DNA of 64,000 bases. It comes from Benincasa hispida. Its lineage: Eukaryota; Streptophyta; Magnoliopsida; Cucurbitales; Cucurbitaceae. The translations under genes and the position numbers were made by a program. Location of the stretch: NCBI RefSeq assembly GCF_009727055.1, contig NC_052352.1, positions 20,951,085 through 21,015,084 on the forward strand. The letters run 5' to 3'. The notes beneath the pieces are model-generated. The model was given only the letters and a program-made list of their open reading frames with translations, had not been told where the DNA came from and ran no database searches. Below, piece by piece: positions 34,819 through 47,232 of the stretch (its first letter is position 1; each line of letters starts with the position of its first letter).

Positions 34819-35804
34819 TGAAGGAACTCGTATGAGGAGAACCTTGAGCGGAAGTGGATCGTCCAAATTCCATTAATTATCAAAATACTAAATTTACAGT
34901 AAACATACAAGAGATATGCATTTAAAGTAAAATTACAACATGTTTTTTCAAGAAAAAGGGTTCAAGATACATTACCTTTGAAGACCTTTTCTTCAAGAAT
35001 CCTCCCTCAAACAGAAACAGCAACTTCTTGAAGACCTTCTTCAAGATATTCTCGAACCAAAACCCAGACACAACCACAAAGAGCCCTTGGTATTCTCGGG
35101 GTGAGAACCCAGGAGTGGTGGACTCTGACTATTTTGGTTGGGAGGGATAAGATTTGATTTTGGAAGTAGAAGATTGAGAAAGCTTTCACGAATACAAGAA
35201 CACAGAACAATTCTGTAAATCTCTCACAGTTATTCAACAAATTCAATATTGGAGAAGAAGAAAAAATTGTTTTTTTTTTTTATTCTCCATTTTGTCATAA
35301 AAAACATAACCACCCACTAAGTGGGTGGAGAGAAAAGATGGGAATATTATTTAAAAAATAATAATAATAATATAAATAAATATGATAACTAACTTATCAT
35401 ATTATATTTATATAAAAATTATATGTTATATCAAAATATAACATATAACCTATAATTTTAATATTGTATCATATACAATATAAACTATAGTTTCTTTTCT
35501 CTATTTATGGAATTTAATATAAATCTCATTTGTATTAAATTTAACAACTATGAATCACATTCATAGAAAAATATTTGAATCTCATTCAAATATTCATTTC
35601 CTCCCATTTAAACTACAATGTATCAAATACATTATTACAATTGTATCAAACATAATTGAAATAATTTCATTATATCATATATAATTAAATCTCTCTATTA
35701 ATTTGAACAATTCTAATTAATCCAAAAACTTATTCTCAACTAACTTCTTTTGAGCTACCAAGGGGACATTATGGATCTGTAGCTTAATGCTCCAACAATA
35801 TATG
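34819..35804 (-). mobile_element. 3' LTR of F, last piece
   Basis: It matches 11735-12729 in reverse and the 5' LTR of F (53047-53559), including the minus-strand block CCACCCACTTAGTGGGTGG near 35320. It ends TTCCTTCA at 34819 against RT codons of B. Its upper edge at 35804 is the insertion point of the plus-strand solo LTR. Confidence 0.88.
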
Positions 35805-37910
35805 TGTTGGGGATGATGTCCTAAAGTCTTGTGTCCTGTAGTTTGTAAACTGTTTGTACGAATGCTTGTAATGTATAATATATGATATTTACTTCACTTC
35901 TTGACTTTGCACATTGGATACTTTATTTGCTTTATCAGAAACCAATAAACTAAAATCCTTGGTTGTCTTTATGTAACTTAAGCATGTATGTGATGACATA
36001 CAAGTGGATCATGTCTTAACTGATAACCAAAATGGTCTATAGTATATGGATATAGGAGGGAAACCTTATCCTGGTAATACTAGCCAGCTTTGTGGAATAG
36101 TTACAAGTGTTGTGTCTTGTCACAGATGGTCTGATCCTGATCATTCGTGTAGGGGGCATGCGAGCGGGAGCATCCTGTATAAAGAGTTTGTATAAGATCT
36201 GGCCACAAAGTGTTAACGTCTCATTATATAACACCGTTCATGACAGAGACTTTACTTCACTAGGATGACCATAGGTAACATGACCTTAATCCTGAGTGAG
36301 TTGGGAACTCCTGCCATTGAGGGCAGTTCTTTGATTTGTATGGGTGCGAGTGGCCAGGTCATCGACTCAAACCTACCACTTTGGGGATTCGTCTGATTTA
36401 GGAGTTGGGAACTCAACTATACAAGATGGAATTCACTCCTTCCCTGAAGTAGGGGTAAGTAGATAGATAGCTCCCTTAAGGGCTTATCCCAGGGCTTGAA
36501 CGATGAGGCGCCACACACTTTCTCATGGCCTGAGAGGTGTTCATACATAGTAGAACTATGTTGTATTGTTCATTAGAGGGATCAGTGATACTTAAAAAGT
36601 GAGATGTAACTACATGTGCAAAATAGTAAATTGGCCTAACTGTACTTAGGAGCATCTGTAAAGGGTTATCGTCCTCATGATTGGTTATATCTGATGGACA
36701 TAGAAATATATCTGTGATAAGAAGAGTTCAGTTTTCGGTCTTTAGTCGAATGCATGACAGTTAACGGATGGTGGATCTCATGGCTAAAGAGTTTAGTCAG
36801 CTATTCACGTACTGTTGGAGCTTCAAGCCATAGGTTCATAAGGTCCCCTTGGTAGCTTGGATACAAGTTGAGAGTTAGTTTTTGGGTCAGTTTAAAATGT
36901 TCAAATTGACAAGAGGGAGTTCGATTATATATGATATAATTGAGTTGGTTAATTATATATGATATGATTGACTAAATGTATGAGATACAATAATTTGGAG
37001 GAAATTTGATATAAATATGATTTATATCAAGTATAGGAGAAAACACTATGGTTGATATATGATATCAAACTATAGGTTATGAATATAATATAGTTATATT
37101 TATTATTTTATTAATTGGATAGTTATGAGATAATTGTCCGGTATTTTCTCTGAAATCATGCGTTAGTGGGAAGTTCAATTCGGTTTTCGTAACTGAAGAA
37201 TAAAATGAAAATGGTTTTCATTTTGCAAGAAAAACAAATAATTGTTCATGGTGTGATTGGCATTCTATCGCTTAGTAATTGAGAGCATTTATGATAAGCT
37301 CACGTTTGCTAAACGACTGCACACCCGTGCCCTTATCTAAACGATCGCTTACCCTTTACCTAAACGATTGCTTAGCACCCGAGCCTTACTAAACGATCGT
37401 ATAGACGATCGCCTAGTTTTTCCTACACAATCATGTACCTCACCTAAACGATCAAGCACCCTGACTATACAATAGGCGTTCCTTTCTCCCACTTGCTTTA
37501 TCTTTGTACACGATAGCCTTTCCTCCTTACCTCTACCAAATCCGAACAAAGCCCACACTTTGGATTCTCACTCTGAGAATACTGAAGACTCCGAGTGGTG
37601 GCGTCGTCCCTATTTCCTGGTGTTCGTTCGAAGTCGTTCATGGTAGAAGATCGGAGTGGTGTTGAATGATTGCTTGCTAGTCTAGCGAGAATGTGAGGTG
37701 TTCGTTCGCAAAAAGAGTGAGTCTTGCCGAGAAGAAAGTCTTCAACCGGTATTTTTACTCGTTCTCTTGTCATTTTTTCTTTAAGCATGCCAGTAATTTA
37801 GTGCTTTGAATGCAAACCTGTTTGTGTGAATGTATATGTGGAAATTATGTTACAATGAATTGGAAAGATCCGCTTCTGCTCATAGGTAATCTTGTATAAG
37901 AGTTCTTACA
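35805..37910 (+). mobile_element. Solo copia LTR (+) inside 3' LTR of F
   Basis: It starts TGTTGGGGATGATGTCC and ends AGTTCTTACA, 2106 bp, flanked by ATATG (35800-35804) and ACATG (37911-37915). It resembles the 10752-12729 LTR but is a distinct subfamily. Near its 3' end it contains a cluster of CGATCG sites (37340, 37395, 37406) in phrases such as CTAAACGATCGCTTA. No internal region is present. Confidence 0.85.
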
Positions 37911-38172
37911 ACATGAATAATTAATTAAACTCTTTAATTACATTATTCACCATCTGTTAACTGTCAAGCACTCCACTAAAGACCAACATTTGTACTTTTC
38001 ACACTACAGATATATTTTTGTGTCCATTGGATATAACCGATCAACAGTACGATGACCCTTCACAAATTGCTCTAAGTACAGCTAGGCCAAATTACGGTTT
38101 TACTCCTGTAGTTACATCTAACTCTGTAAGTACCACTGATTTCTCTAATGAACAATAAATCATAGTCCTACT
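37911..38172 (-). mobile_element. 3' LTR of F, third piece
   Basis: It matches 11450-11715 reversed (for example 'ggtctttagtggagt' and 'ttaaagagtttaattaattattca'). Joined to 35804 on one side and to 43461 on the other, it gives continuous LTR sequence. Confidence 0.85.
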
Positions 38173-39406
38173 TATAGGATTGTATAACAATAGCAGAAGC
38201 ATAAGGATCATCTAAGCACTCAAATTCACTAATTTTGGCATGATATAAAGCATGCTTCTGCAGAAAAATGGGTTTCAAGCATACCTCTTGTAGAACTTCT
38301 TCAAAGCTCCTTCTCCAGCTGTAATCTTCTTCAAATATTATTGTAGACCACCTCAAGATCTTCTCCACTATTATCTTGGTGCTCTAGATTGAGTTGTGGG
38401 ACTCAAAACAAGTTTGAATCAAGGGATGAAGAAGAAAAGCTCACTGTAGCAACCTTGTTGAAGAACTATTCTTCAAACCAGTTTTTCTCTAAAAAAAACT
38501 CTATGGATTTCATGCCCGATTTTCACTCCAATCTCTTCATTATATTGCAGATCAACATGTAAAGAGAAGATCTGCATGAGTTTCAGCTCATGCTTGGAGA
38601 AGACAAAGGCAAGACATTGCAATATGTGTGAGCTAGTTAGGTGATGGATAATGGAAAAATCCATTTTTCCATTTTGTGTTTTTGTTTTCTAATTTTTCAA
38701 TTTTATCTAAAAATCAAAATTTGATTTTATAAATCTATTTTGATTTTAAAAATGAAAATTTAATTAATTTCATAAATTAATATTAAATAAAACTTAATTT
38801 AATTTAATATCAAATATTAAATTAATTTTGACACATATCCATCTTTATATATTTAAATCATATTTAAATATATAAATTCTCCTATTCCATTTAATTCTAA
38901 AATTAAACATAATTATATCTCATATAATTACTAATTCCCTTAATTCTAATTTGAACGTTTCAAATTAACTTATCATGCTATTCTAGAGCTAGTCGTTACG
39001 AGCTAGTAGGGGGACTTCACGGACCTACAAATCATGGGCTCCAACGATCCGAGATTAATTGGCTAAACTCATTAGACCAGATTAATCTCCATTCGTTAAC
39101 TAATGGATCATTCCACTAAAGCTCATAGTTGCACTCCCCTCACTGTAGATATATTATGTTCACATGATTTAATCATAATCAACAAGTTAACCCTTCATAG
39201 GTTGTTTGTAATAACGGTTGGGTCAAATATCTGTTTTACCCCCGAGATTACGTCTTATTCCTCAAGTCCCTACTGATCCTCTAATGAACAACTAGTTTGT
39301 GATCCAATCACCAAACTAAACTCTCTCAGCCCAATGAGAGGGTAGGGTGCCTTGTTCAAGACCTAGATTCAGTACTTGAGAGAACAACCTTTCTTTTATC
39401 CCTAAA

Positions 39407-39447
39407 TCACACCCCCAAACTTAGAATCATGCTTGTCCTTAAGCATG
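39407..39447 (-). promoter_or_regulatory. Polypurine tract and upstream palindrome of C
   Basis: AAGTTTGGGGGTG (39421-39409) is preceded by CATGCTTA, AGGA, CAAGCATG (39447-39428), a stem with one G-T pair. Same layout as in A. Confidence 0.7.
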
Positions 39448-40731
39448 CGTTATACTCAAGAAATTCTAACTCACCTTCTTGCTTTCCTTTGCAATGACCA
39501 GCTTCTCAGAATATAATTTACTCATGCCTCTAACCATCGTCGCAATGCTCTCCTCCACTTTGGCTGCTTCTTCAAAAAGATCTTTTCCAAGTTTACATCC
39601 GGCAAGCCTTTGCTCAAAAACTTTTTGTTCATTCACTGCAACTTTGCGTTTAGCTTTTGAGAATTCGTTTGTTCAAAACACTTAAAAAATTTGCGATGTC
39701 TTATTCGAATGCGGCGTTGAACCTAATTACGCTCTTCGTTTTGGCTTGCCCCTACGTGTATCATGCGGACATCCAACTACGGGTAAGTGCCTTTCACAAC
39801 TTAACTCCTATCAACATGAGTTTCCCCATTGCATTGACATTGGAGTTGTTATTTCTCAAAATTCTCACTTATTTTTTCAAATGATCGCAATGTAGTGAAC
39901 GCAATTTCTCCGCTGCCACCCCTAAACTTAGAGGTTGGCAGCGTTCTCACCGCAAAGCCAAAAGCAAAATTACAGGAATGCAGTAATAAATATTTGAGCG
40001 AAGGTTCGCACAAAATAAAACTTAAGACTTTTAAAATTTGAAGAAGCTATTAAAAGTAAAGAGTGCCTTGCGATGCTTAGTTAGAAGATGTGGTGAATTA
40101 TACGTACCATCATAGAAACACTGCAAAGGAGCGCAATCTAAAAAGAAAGAATTTCAAAAGGATAATGCATAAAAGATAACAAGAAAAGACCTTAGGCGGA
40201 ATAGCGCATGCGATCATGCATTGGCATCCACGTGATCAAAGCCATGCGTTGAAGGATGAAAGGAATTCTTCCATTGTACTATGCACCGAGGAGACTTATT
40301 GATGCACCTACAAGGAACAATCGCACCACAACCAAGGAAGCAGGCGCATATCCAAAATAACAATAAAAATAAAAATTAACTAAACTATGAAAGCAAGGTA
40401 AAGATTGAGTAGAAGACATCCCTGGAAAAACTGGAGTGTTGTCACTGCAAGGAGTCTCCCATGCAGGAGATTTCTCTCAACTGCTTGGGTCAAGGGGCTT
40501 GCCTTGACCATTGGAACTTCCAGCAATTGTTGGGTGCATGTTGGCCACCATGTGCTTAGAATTACCTTCAGCTCATGCGACTAATTACCCTTCTACCTTG
40601 GGGTCAATACTGGTTTTCGATACATCGCTACACTTCAATATTGGTTGCAACCTGGTCACACAAGCTGCAATACTCCTAAGATAAAAATGTTGCCTGCAGA
40701 GACACAAAACTCAACAAATAATTAGTTGTCA
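39448..40731 (-). other. Non-coding interior of C
   Basis: No gag or pol motif in any frame. It holds one copy of the conserved 3' UTR motif (39734-39785) and a purine tract variant (39931-39916). Flanks of the motif (AAGTGCCTTTCACAACTT) match the second motif of D at 59855-59880. Confidence 0.6.
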
Positions 40732-40750
40732 AGTCCCCGGCAACGGTGCA
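40732..40750 (-). promoter_or_regulatory. Primer binding site of C, tRNA-Asp type
   Basis: Minus strand TTGCACCGTTGCCGGGGAC, seven bases after the LTR end, close to the tRNA-Asp complement TGGCGCCGTTGCCGGGG. Confidence 0.8.
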
Positions 40751-40756
40751 AAAAAC

Positions 40757-42827
40757 TTGATGACAGAAATTTAGATTACCAAATCATTGAGGACTTGATA
40801 ACTAAAGTTCCATGGACACAATATGCGATACATGTTCTTAAGGTATGCATTGATTATCATGCGTCGGTGGTCATGTGTTGGAATGACTATGCGTTAACAA
40901 ATGTATGCAATGACCATGCGTTCCTGTCACAAGTTTTCTTGTGCTCACGCCAAGTATAACGCGAACGCAAGTTTCTTGGGTGATCCAAGGTCAAACTCAG
41001 GGACTTGTAGCTAGACGTATGCGGTAATGTGCATGTGGCGGTTGAATAAAAAGAATGATGGAGGGGTTGTTAAGCTAGCACTACTCCTACTCCTAACTAA
41101 TAGACAATGCAATGAGAATATGAATGAGAGGTAGAGACACGACAATTATTGATAGGAAGTAAATGGATGAAAAAATAGATAAAAGATGGAGATGTCTTCA
41201 TTGCAACCCTTAAGAGTGACCGCAAGGGAAACCTTAATCAACGCAAGCCATGCGATCATGCTACACACACTAAAAGCCTAAATCTAGGACATATGTGATG
41301 TGTATGCATAAGGATCGAGATGACTGCATATAGCCACCATATCCTACTTCCTGGACGTAACCATTGTCCTCTCCGTAGGGTGCATACGCTGTGTAATAGC
41401 AAACGAAGTTTGTTCCTAAGTCTCCATTCTTGCTTAGGCAAACCTAATCTAGCCCTCTCAAACATCGATTCTAACCTAGCTCTCTTGAGTCTTAGGTTCT
41501 TTTTTTAGAATCTCTCTCGAGTAGCTCTAAAGGTGTGATGGACGCATACATAAGACAAAGTAACCACACAAACTTGGCTGACGCAAGATTATTGCTATCT
41601 CTAGTGAACAATAGCTTATATTGCTTAATACGACCAACCACTTACCCTTTCGGGCAGTTAGTTGTTGCTAACTTTACTCATAGACAAGCGTTACATCCGC
41701 TTATAGATAGACGTTGCTACAGCTTCACACTAAGCAAATAAGGTTTTCTCACACACTCACGCAACACACACCTCTCGGTGGTTTGCTACATGCTTCATAT
41801 CTCTAATCCACATGACTAAGTATGCGATACTCTAGCAATCTCACTAAGTGATGCAATGAAAGTTAAGGATGCTAAGTAAAGAAAGATGGAGATGGAATCG
41901 AAGGAAACACAGAAATGCGTTGAATACATAATGTATTAATTCCTTAATTTCAAAATGTAATACGAGACAATATAAGAAAAGAAGAGAAAATGAAATGACC
42001 AGCTGGAAGCAATGTCTTGTTTCCAGCAGATGTGTGTCAAGGCTGCCGGTGGTGCCATAGAAGGGCGGTGGAGCTGACTCTCTCGAGATCTAGCTCCGAA
42101 TGAAGGCTTCGGTCGTCACTCGGAATGAAGGAAGGAGATGAAGAACTCTCAAGCTTCTTCTCATGCATTTGTCTGGACCACAAGGATCCACCCTAAGGTG
42201 AACCTCAGGCGAAAACCTTGGATAATTGAAATTCTGCTCATCGGCTTCTTTATATAGAGCTTGGATCGCCGACAAAGCATTAATAGACTGCTCTGATTCT
42301 GACATTCGCGGCACGTTAGTCCTTTCTGAATCTTTGCTGCTAACGGCATGATAGGTGAAATGTCAACATCATCTTTTGATTTTCCCGAGAGATGCGTTGA
42401 TGCGTTCATTCCACCAACCTTACGTTGATCCTTCTATTATGTGCTATCGTGTAGCCGCAATCATGCAGTGATCGCATTCACTTAATACCGCAACTTCTAC
42501 ACGATGACCGCAATCGCTTGACGATCGCAACTTCTATGCGATGGACGCATACGACTGATTACCACAACACCCATGCGTTGATTGAATGCATTCATCTTTG
42601 CGATGGAGAGTTTCTCCGCATGCGTCGTCTATGCGGTAGTTCGGCTTCCGCATTTGCGTCCACTTCCTGCGTTAGCTACAAAAATAGACAATTGAACACA
42701 TAATAACGCATAATAATGGGTTAGCTGAGATTCTCAATGTTGAACGCCGCAAGCTCATTTTCTCATGAATTCCTAACATAATTGCCACATATTCTACTTA
42801 ATAACCTTCATAATTCTAAATAAAAGG
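40757..42827 (-). mobile_element. LTR of C (family G2), 5' tip missing
   Basis: From 42827 it reads CCTTTTATTTAGAATTATG, matching the solo G2 LTR from its base ~32 (43780). The minus-strand TATA box TATATAAA is at 42249-42256. It ends CATCA at 40757. At 2071 bp it is the longest G2 copy in the window. Confidence 0.85.
42249..42256 (-). promoter_or_regulatory. TATA box, LTR of C
   Basis: TATATAAA in the context of TATAAATA of sister LTRs (452, 44238). Confidence 0.5.
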
Positions 42828-43460
42828 CCCTGCATGTCATCAGTAGGCATGAACTTCGTCTTGCACCCTATGTTCCCAGCTATCTATCCGGTCTTACCCC
42901 TGAAATAGGAGTCTTATTGAGCTGGTGCTGTTGAGCCAACCCTCAACTATGTAAATCTAAGGGCAATCCCGAATAAAAAGGAGTTCATAGTTAGCTCAGG
43001 ATTAAGATCGAGTTACCTATGTCATCTAGGTGAAATAGTCAGTCTTAAACAATAAACAACGTTATAAAGTAAGAGTGACTTATTTCTTGGTTTTGATCTT
43101 ATGCAAACTCATTTAGGATGCCCCCACTTCTCATGTCATAACATGTACGAATTAGGATTACATCGTATGTAGCACTTTACAACTCTTTGTAACAACCACA
43201 GAGTAGGGCGCATCCAATGGTGTTACCAGAATAAGGTACCCAAACTCATTCATGTACCATAGATCATTTTGACTATTTACTCGAACCTGATCCACTCTTA
43301 TGTCTTCACATAAAGTTCAAGTACTCATACAATAGTCATGGGTCTTAGTTTATTGGATTTAGACTTTCATACAATTTATGAGATCAATAACAAGTATATT
43401 GATAATAGAAAATGTTTATCATTTTACAAACTGCGAGTTTTTAGGACATAAAACCCAACA

Positions 43461-43748
43461 CTACTATGACTAAACCTCTTTTAGGCTAGGAGAGGGGGTG
43501 GTGCCACATTGTTCAAGACTCGGAATCAACCCTTAAGGGAACAATTTATCTACTTACCCTTGCTTCAGCGAATGAGTGAATTTCATCTTGTGTAGTTGTG
43601 TTCCAGCTTGCTAATCGATGAATCCCCAAAATGGTAGGCTTGTTGAGTCAGTGATCTGGCCACTCTCACCCATACAAATCAAAGGACCGCCCTCATAGGC
43701 AAGATTTCACAACTCACTCAGGATTCAGGTCGTGTTACCTATGGTCAT
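43461..43748 (-). mobile_element. 3' LTR of F, second piece
   Basis: It matches 11180-11460 reversed (block 'catttttggggatt' and 'gatttgtatgggtgagagtgg'). It continues into 38172 on one side and 47233 on the other. Confidence 0.85.
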
Positions 43749-44237
43749 TGATAACTGGTAGAAATACAAGTTATTGTAGCCTCCTATTTAGAATTATGAG
43801 GTCTAACAAGTAGAATATGCGGTGATTATACTAAGAATTCATGTGAAAAGTGAGCTTGCATCAATCAGCATTGAAAAATCTCGGCCAACCCAATATTATG
43901 CGTTATTTTATGTCAAAATGTCTATTTTTGTAGCTATCGCAGGAATCAGTCGCATGCGGTGAATCCCAGACCATCACAAAGGTGATCGCATGCATTCATC
44001 GTATGGAGGTTGCGGCTACAGAGTAATAACCATGATAGAAGGGTGATCACAAGGTTGGTGGAACGCGATGGTACTTCGGTAAAAACAAGCATGAACGCAT
44101 ACCTTGGGAGTACCGAAAAGATGATGTTGACATTTCACCTACCACGCCGTTAGTGGCAGAGGATCAGAGCAGAACCATCACGCCGTTAGTGGCAGAGATT
44201 CAGAGTGGGACCATTAATGTTGTCGGTGATTAAGCTC

Positions 44238-44245
44238 TATAAATA
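44238..44245 (+). promoter_or_regulatory. TATA box, solo G2 LTR
   Basis: TATAAATA in 'agctctataaatagagcc', matching 452-459. Confidence 0.55.
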
Positions 44246-45045
44246 GAGCCTTAAAGCCCAAATTACAGGGATTCAAGCTTCTGCCTTAAGGTAGATCCTT
44301 GTGATCACAGATGAGAGCGTGAAAAGACATTCTTTGAGAGTTCTTCATTCCTTCACCCATTCCGAGTGACGACCGGAGCTTTGCTGGACATAGATCTCAA
44401 GAGAGACTATTCCACCGCTCTTCCATGGCACCACCGGCAGCCTTGACACACATTTGATGGAAGCAAGAGATTGCCTACATCTAGCCCTCCATCTCTCTTC
44501 TTATCTCTGTATTGTATTACATTTTAGCTTAAGACATTAATACATTTTGTAATCAATGCATCTCTTTATTTCTTTTGACTCCATCTTCATTAACTTCTTT
44601 TTTAGCATCCCTTACTTTCATTGCAACGAATTAAGTAAGACTGCAAGAGTATCACATACTCAATCATGCGGCATAGACATATGAAGCATATAGTAAACAC
44701 CGAGAGGTGTACGTTGCGCAAGTATAGTGAGTAAATCCTCTTTTCTTAGTGTGAGGTTGTAGTAACGCTTGTCTATGAGCTAATCAGCGGCGACTAACTG
44801 CCCGAGAGGGTAAGTAGTGGAACTCACTAAGCAAAGTAAACAGTGTTCCTAAAGATAGGAATAATCTTAGGTTCAACCATGCTTTATGTGATCATTTTGT
44901 CTTGTAAGTGCATCATTCATCATTTGGACATACTTGAGAGAGTAGTCTAAAGACCAAATCTAGGCTTGGGAAAGTCAGAGTGGATCGCATAAGCAAGAGT
45001 AGAAACTTAGGAATAAGTTCTATCTGCTACTTACACATCGCATGC

Positions 45046-46628
45046 TGATAACGGGCAAAAATATGCTAAATTGCGTCCATTAAGCATAAATTCTATAATA
45101 TTACGGTCGCATGCGTTCAGTGTATTAGAAATATTGATTTTTGTATTTTTGTGCAGAATATACGTTAACGCAATGCAATGATTGCGATCATAGGAATTCA
45201 TTAGTCGAGCGCAACTTCACCGCAAGGCTTTGCGTTGATCGTGCTCGCAAACATTCGCCCGAGAAGGATCGCTGCAACTTGGTCAGCGCAACATGATGGG
45301 CGCATCTGGTGAAAGTCCAATTAAGAGCGATGGGACAGAAAACTGATCATAGTTGAATCTAAATTAAGTTGACAGCTGATAACGGTCATAAAGTATATTT
45401 AGCTTTATTGGTAACAATTATCCAGCGCATCAGTCAGGAATTAAAGTTGTCCCATCTGTACAACCAGGAGAGAGAAGCCACCTTTCACCATGGATGTTCT
45501 ATAATTACCAAGGGAATTCTTCAGAGAAGGGGCTGACGAGTTAACCAGTTGCTTCTGTTCATAATTTCCTTTCCATTTTAAGGCGGAGCAAGAGAATAGT
45601 TGTGGCACCGGAGATCGCCCAGGACAACTCGAGAAAGAACCTTGGGGCATAAAAGCAGAGAGCGGGCCGACTCTCGCGAAAGTGAGATTATCTTTAGAGC
45701 ACGAGTAGAAACAGTGTAAATGCCTGGTAGCAAGAAATTGCTACCAGGCTCTTTATTATACTTGCATTGTTATTTTGTACTTCATCTTCATATCTATTCA
45801 ATGGAAGTTCTATTTATACATCTGCTCACTCTCTTAATACGCATGAGTAGCTAAACTAGTCGAATGGGTTGAGAAGAACTAAGCTAACATGAAAAAAGAA
45901 GTTTATTGCTTGCGATTGTCTTGTTTTATGCTGTGCAAAATACCCTTTAGAGTTACTCGAGAGAGAGTCTAAAGAAAGAACCTAATGTCTCGAGAGAGCT
46001 AGGTTAGAATCTGGACTCGAGAGAGCATAGACAAGAGATAGGGACTTAGAGATAAGCTCTGTTTGTCAACTTGTATCGCATGCATCCTAGAGACGGGAAT
46101 GATATTATGTGGTCACATATTTGTGTGGTTGTCATGTTGTCATCGCATAAATAGAAATAGAGGTTTATGTGTAAACCCTGTAGACTTATCGCATATATAT
46201 TGCATGCATTCTAGTTTTAGAAGCCGTGGTATTTGTGCCGAGAGGTGGTTTACTATTGTATGCATGTTGCATGATCGCAAGTATGAACGCATTCTAGGAA
46301 GTATTAGCCGAAACCCTTCTCAGCCCGTTCACCGCATCTTCATCGCATTTCCCATTTACCAACTCTTTTTAAACTCCACCGCATTTGTTATTTACTTTTA
46401 ATCAACACAATCAACAAACCAAACACTTTATTTCTTTACCTAGTTACCGCAAAGTTTTCATCAAAATTACCAACGCAATCTATTTTCACAAGTCCCTATG
46501 TTCGACCCTGGACTTACCAGGAAACTTAGAGGAATTTACACTTGAATTCCGCTGGGGAAACTTGAGTGCACAACGCAATTCCACCAACGCATATCATCCA
46601 TATTTCCACTACATAAAATATTGCATTA
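45046..46628 (+). mobile_element. Solo gypsy LTR (G3) nested in the G2 LTR, TSD CATGC
   Basis: It begins TGATAACGGGCAAAAATATGC and ends TTGCATTA; the sister copy ends GCACCA, so the end has C-to-T changes. CATGC flanks it (45041-45045, 46629-46633). Excising it restores 'cacatcgcatgcaccctagaaatagg' of the host LTR. 1583 bp; alignable with 28248-29890 throughout. Confidence 0.92.
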
Positions 46629-47232
46629 CATGCACCCTAGAAATAGGATATGGTGGTATGCGGTCACCTTGTCTTATGTGTGTTAGATCGCATAAGCAAG
46701 AATAGAGACTTAGACATAAGTTCTATCGACATTTTCGCATATGCATCGCATGCGTATATTTGTGTATAGCATGATCGCATAACGTGTGCCGGCTGAGATT
46801 ACCCTTGCGATCAAGCTTACTGATGCGGTGAATTTATCCCCTCCACTGTTTTATCTATTTTTCCATGCATCTTATTACGCGTTAACAATTGTCGTATCTC
46901 TGCTAACTCTCATAGTCATACTTCCATTGCTCAATCTGTTTAGTTCGGAGTAGGAGTAGCGCATAGTCCTTTAACTTCATTATTCTTTTATTCATCGCCG
47001 CAAACACATTACTTCGCAACATTTAGTTACAAGTCTCTGAGTTCGACCTCGGATCACCCCGCGAAACTTGCGATCTCGTTATACTTGGCGAGAAAGCAAG
47101 AAAACTTGTGGCAGGAATGCATGATCATCGCATATATTCTTAAACGCAACTGCATATTTCTTAGTCCAATGCATGACCATGGACGCATGTAGATCAACGC
47201 ATATCATAAGATGCACGCATATTTACTCTCCA

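Larger units (their letters stand above)
39405..42827 (-). mobile_element. Gypsy derivative C: one LTR, PBS, 1.3-kb non-coding interior, PPT
   Basis: On the minus strand it has an LTR lacking its first ~31 bp (42827-40757), a tRNA-Asp-type primer site, a non-coding interior, a purine tract AAGTTTGGGGGTG and only TGATT of a second LTR, then host copia LTR. Flanks are CCCTG (42828-42832) and CCCTA (39400-39404), a near duplication. No gag or pol is present, so it resembles a large non-coding retrotransposon derivative. Its LTR is family G2, as at 1-1735 and 43749-47232. Confidence 0.75.
38173..43460 (-). mobile_element. Solo copia LTR (-) split by element C, TSD CTACT
   Basis: The two halves, 43460-42828 (start TGTTGGGTTTTATGTCC) and 39404-38173, are the front and back of one LTR of about 1860 bp. 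The break falls at the place matching 'caaagca/gggataag' of the reference LTR (about 11362). Flanks are CTACT at 38168-38172 and 43461-43465. The back half contains an AT-rich tract near 38700-38900. Its last base pair reads TA rather than CA. Confidence 0.85.
43749..47232 (+). mobile_element. Solo gypsy LTR (G2) in 3' LTR of F, TSD GTCAT
   Basis: It starts TGATAACTGGTAGAAATACAAG and ends TTTACTCTCCA. GTCAT flanks both sides (43744-43748, 47233-47237), and the host reads cctatggtcat-cctggtgaa across the join, as in the related LTR near 36263 (reversed). Without the nested LTR at 45046-46628 its length is about 1.9 kb. TATAAATA is at 44238-44245. No internal region. Confidence 0.92.

Noticed and set aside
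35007..35246. A conserved protein shared with 53216-53578 (minus strand)
   Set aside because: Both lie in the 5' and 3' LTRs of copia F; the similarity is LTR homology, not a gene.
42828..43460. A separate truncated copia LTR distinct from 38173-39404
   Set aside because: The two pieces are consecutive parts of one LTR, with CTACT flanks at the outer ends and C between them.
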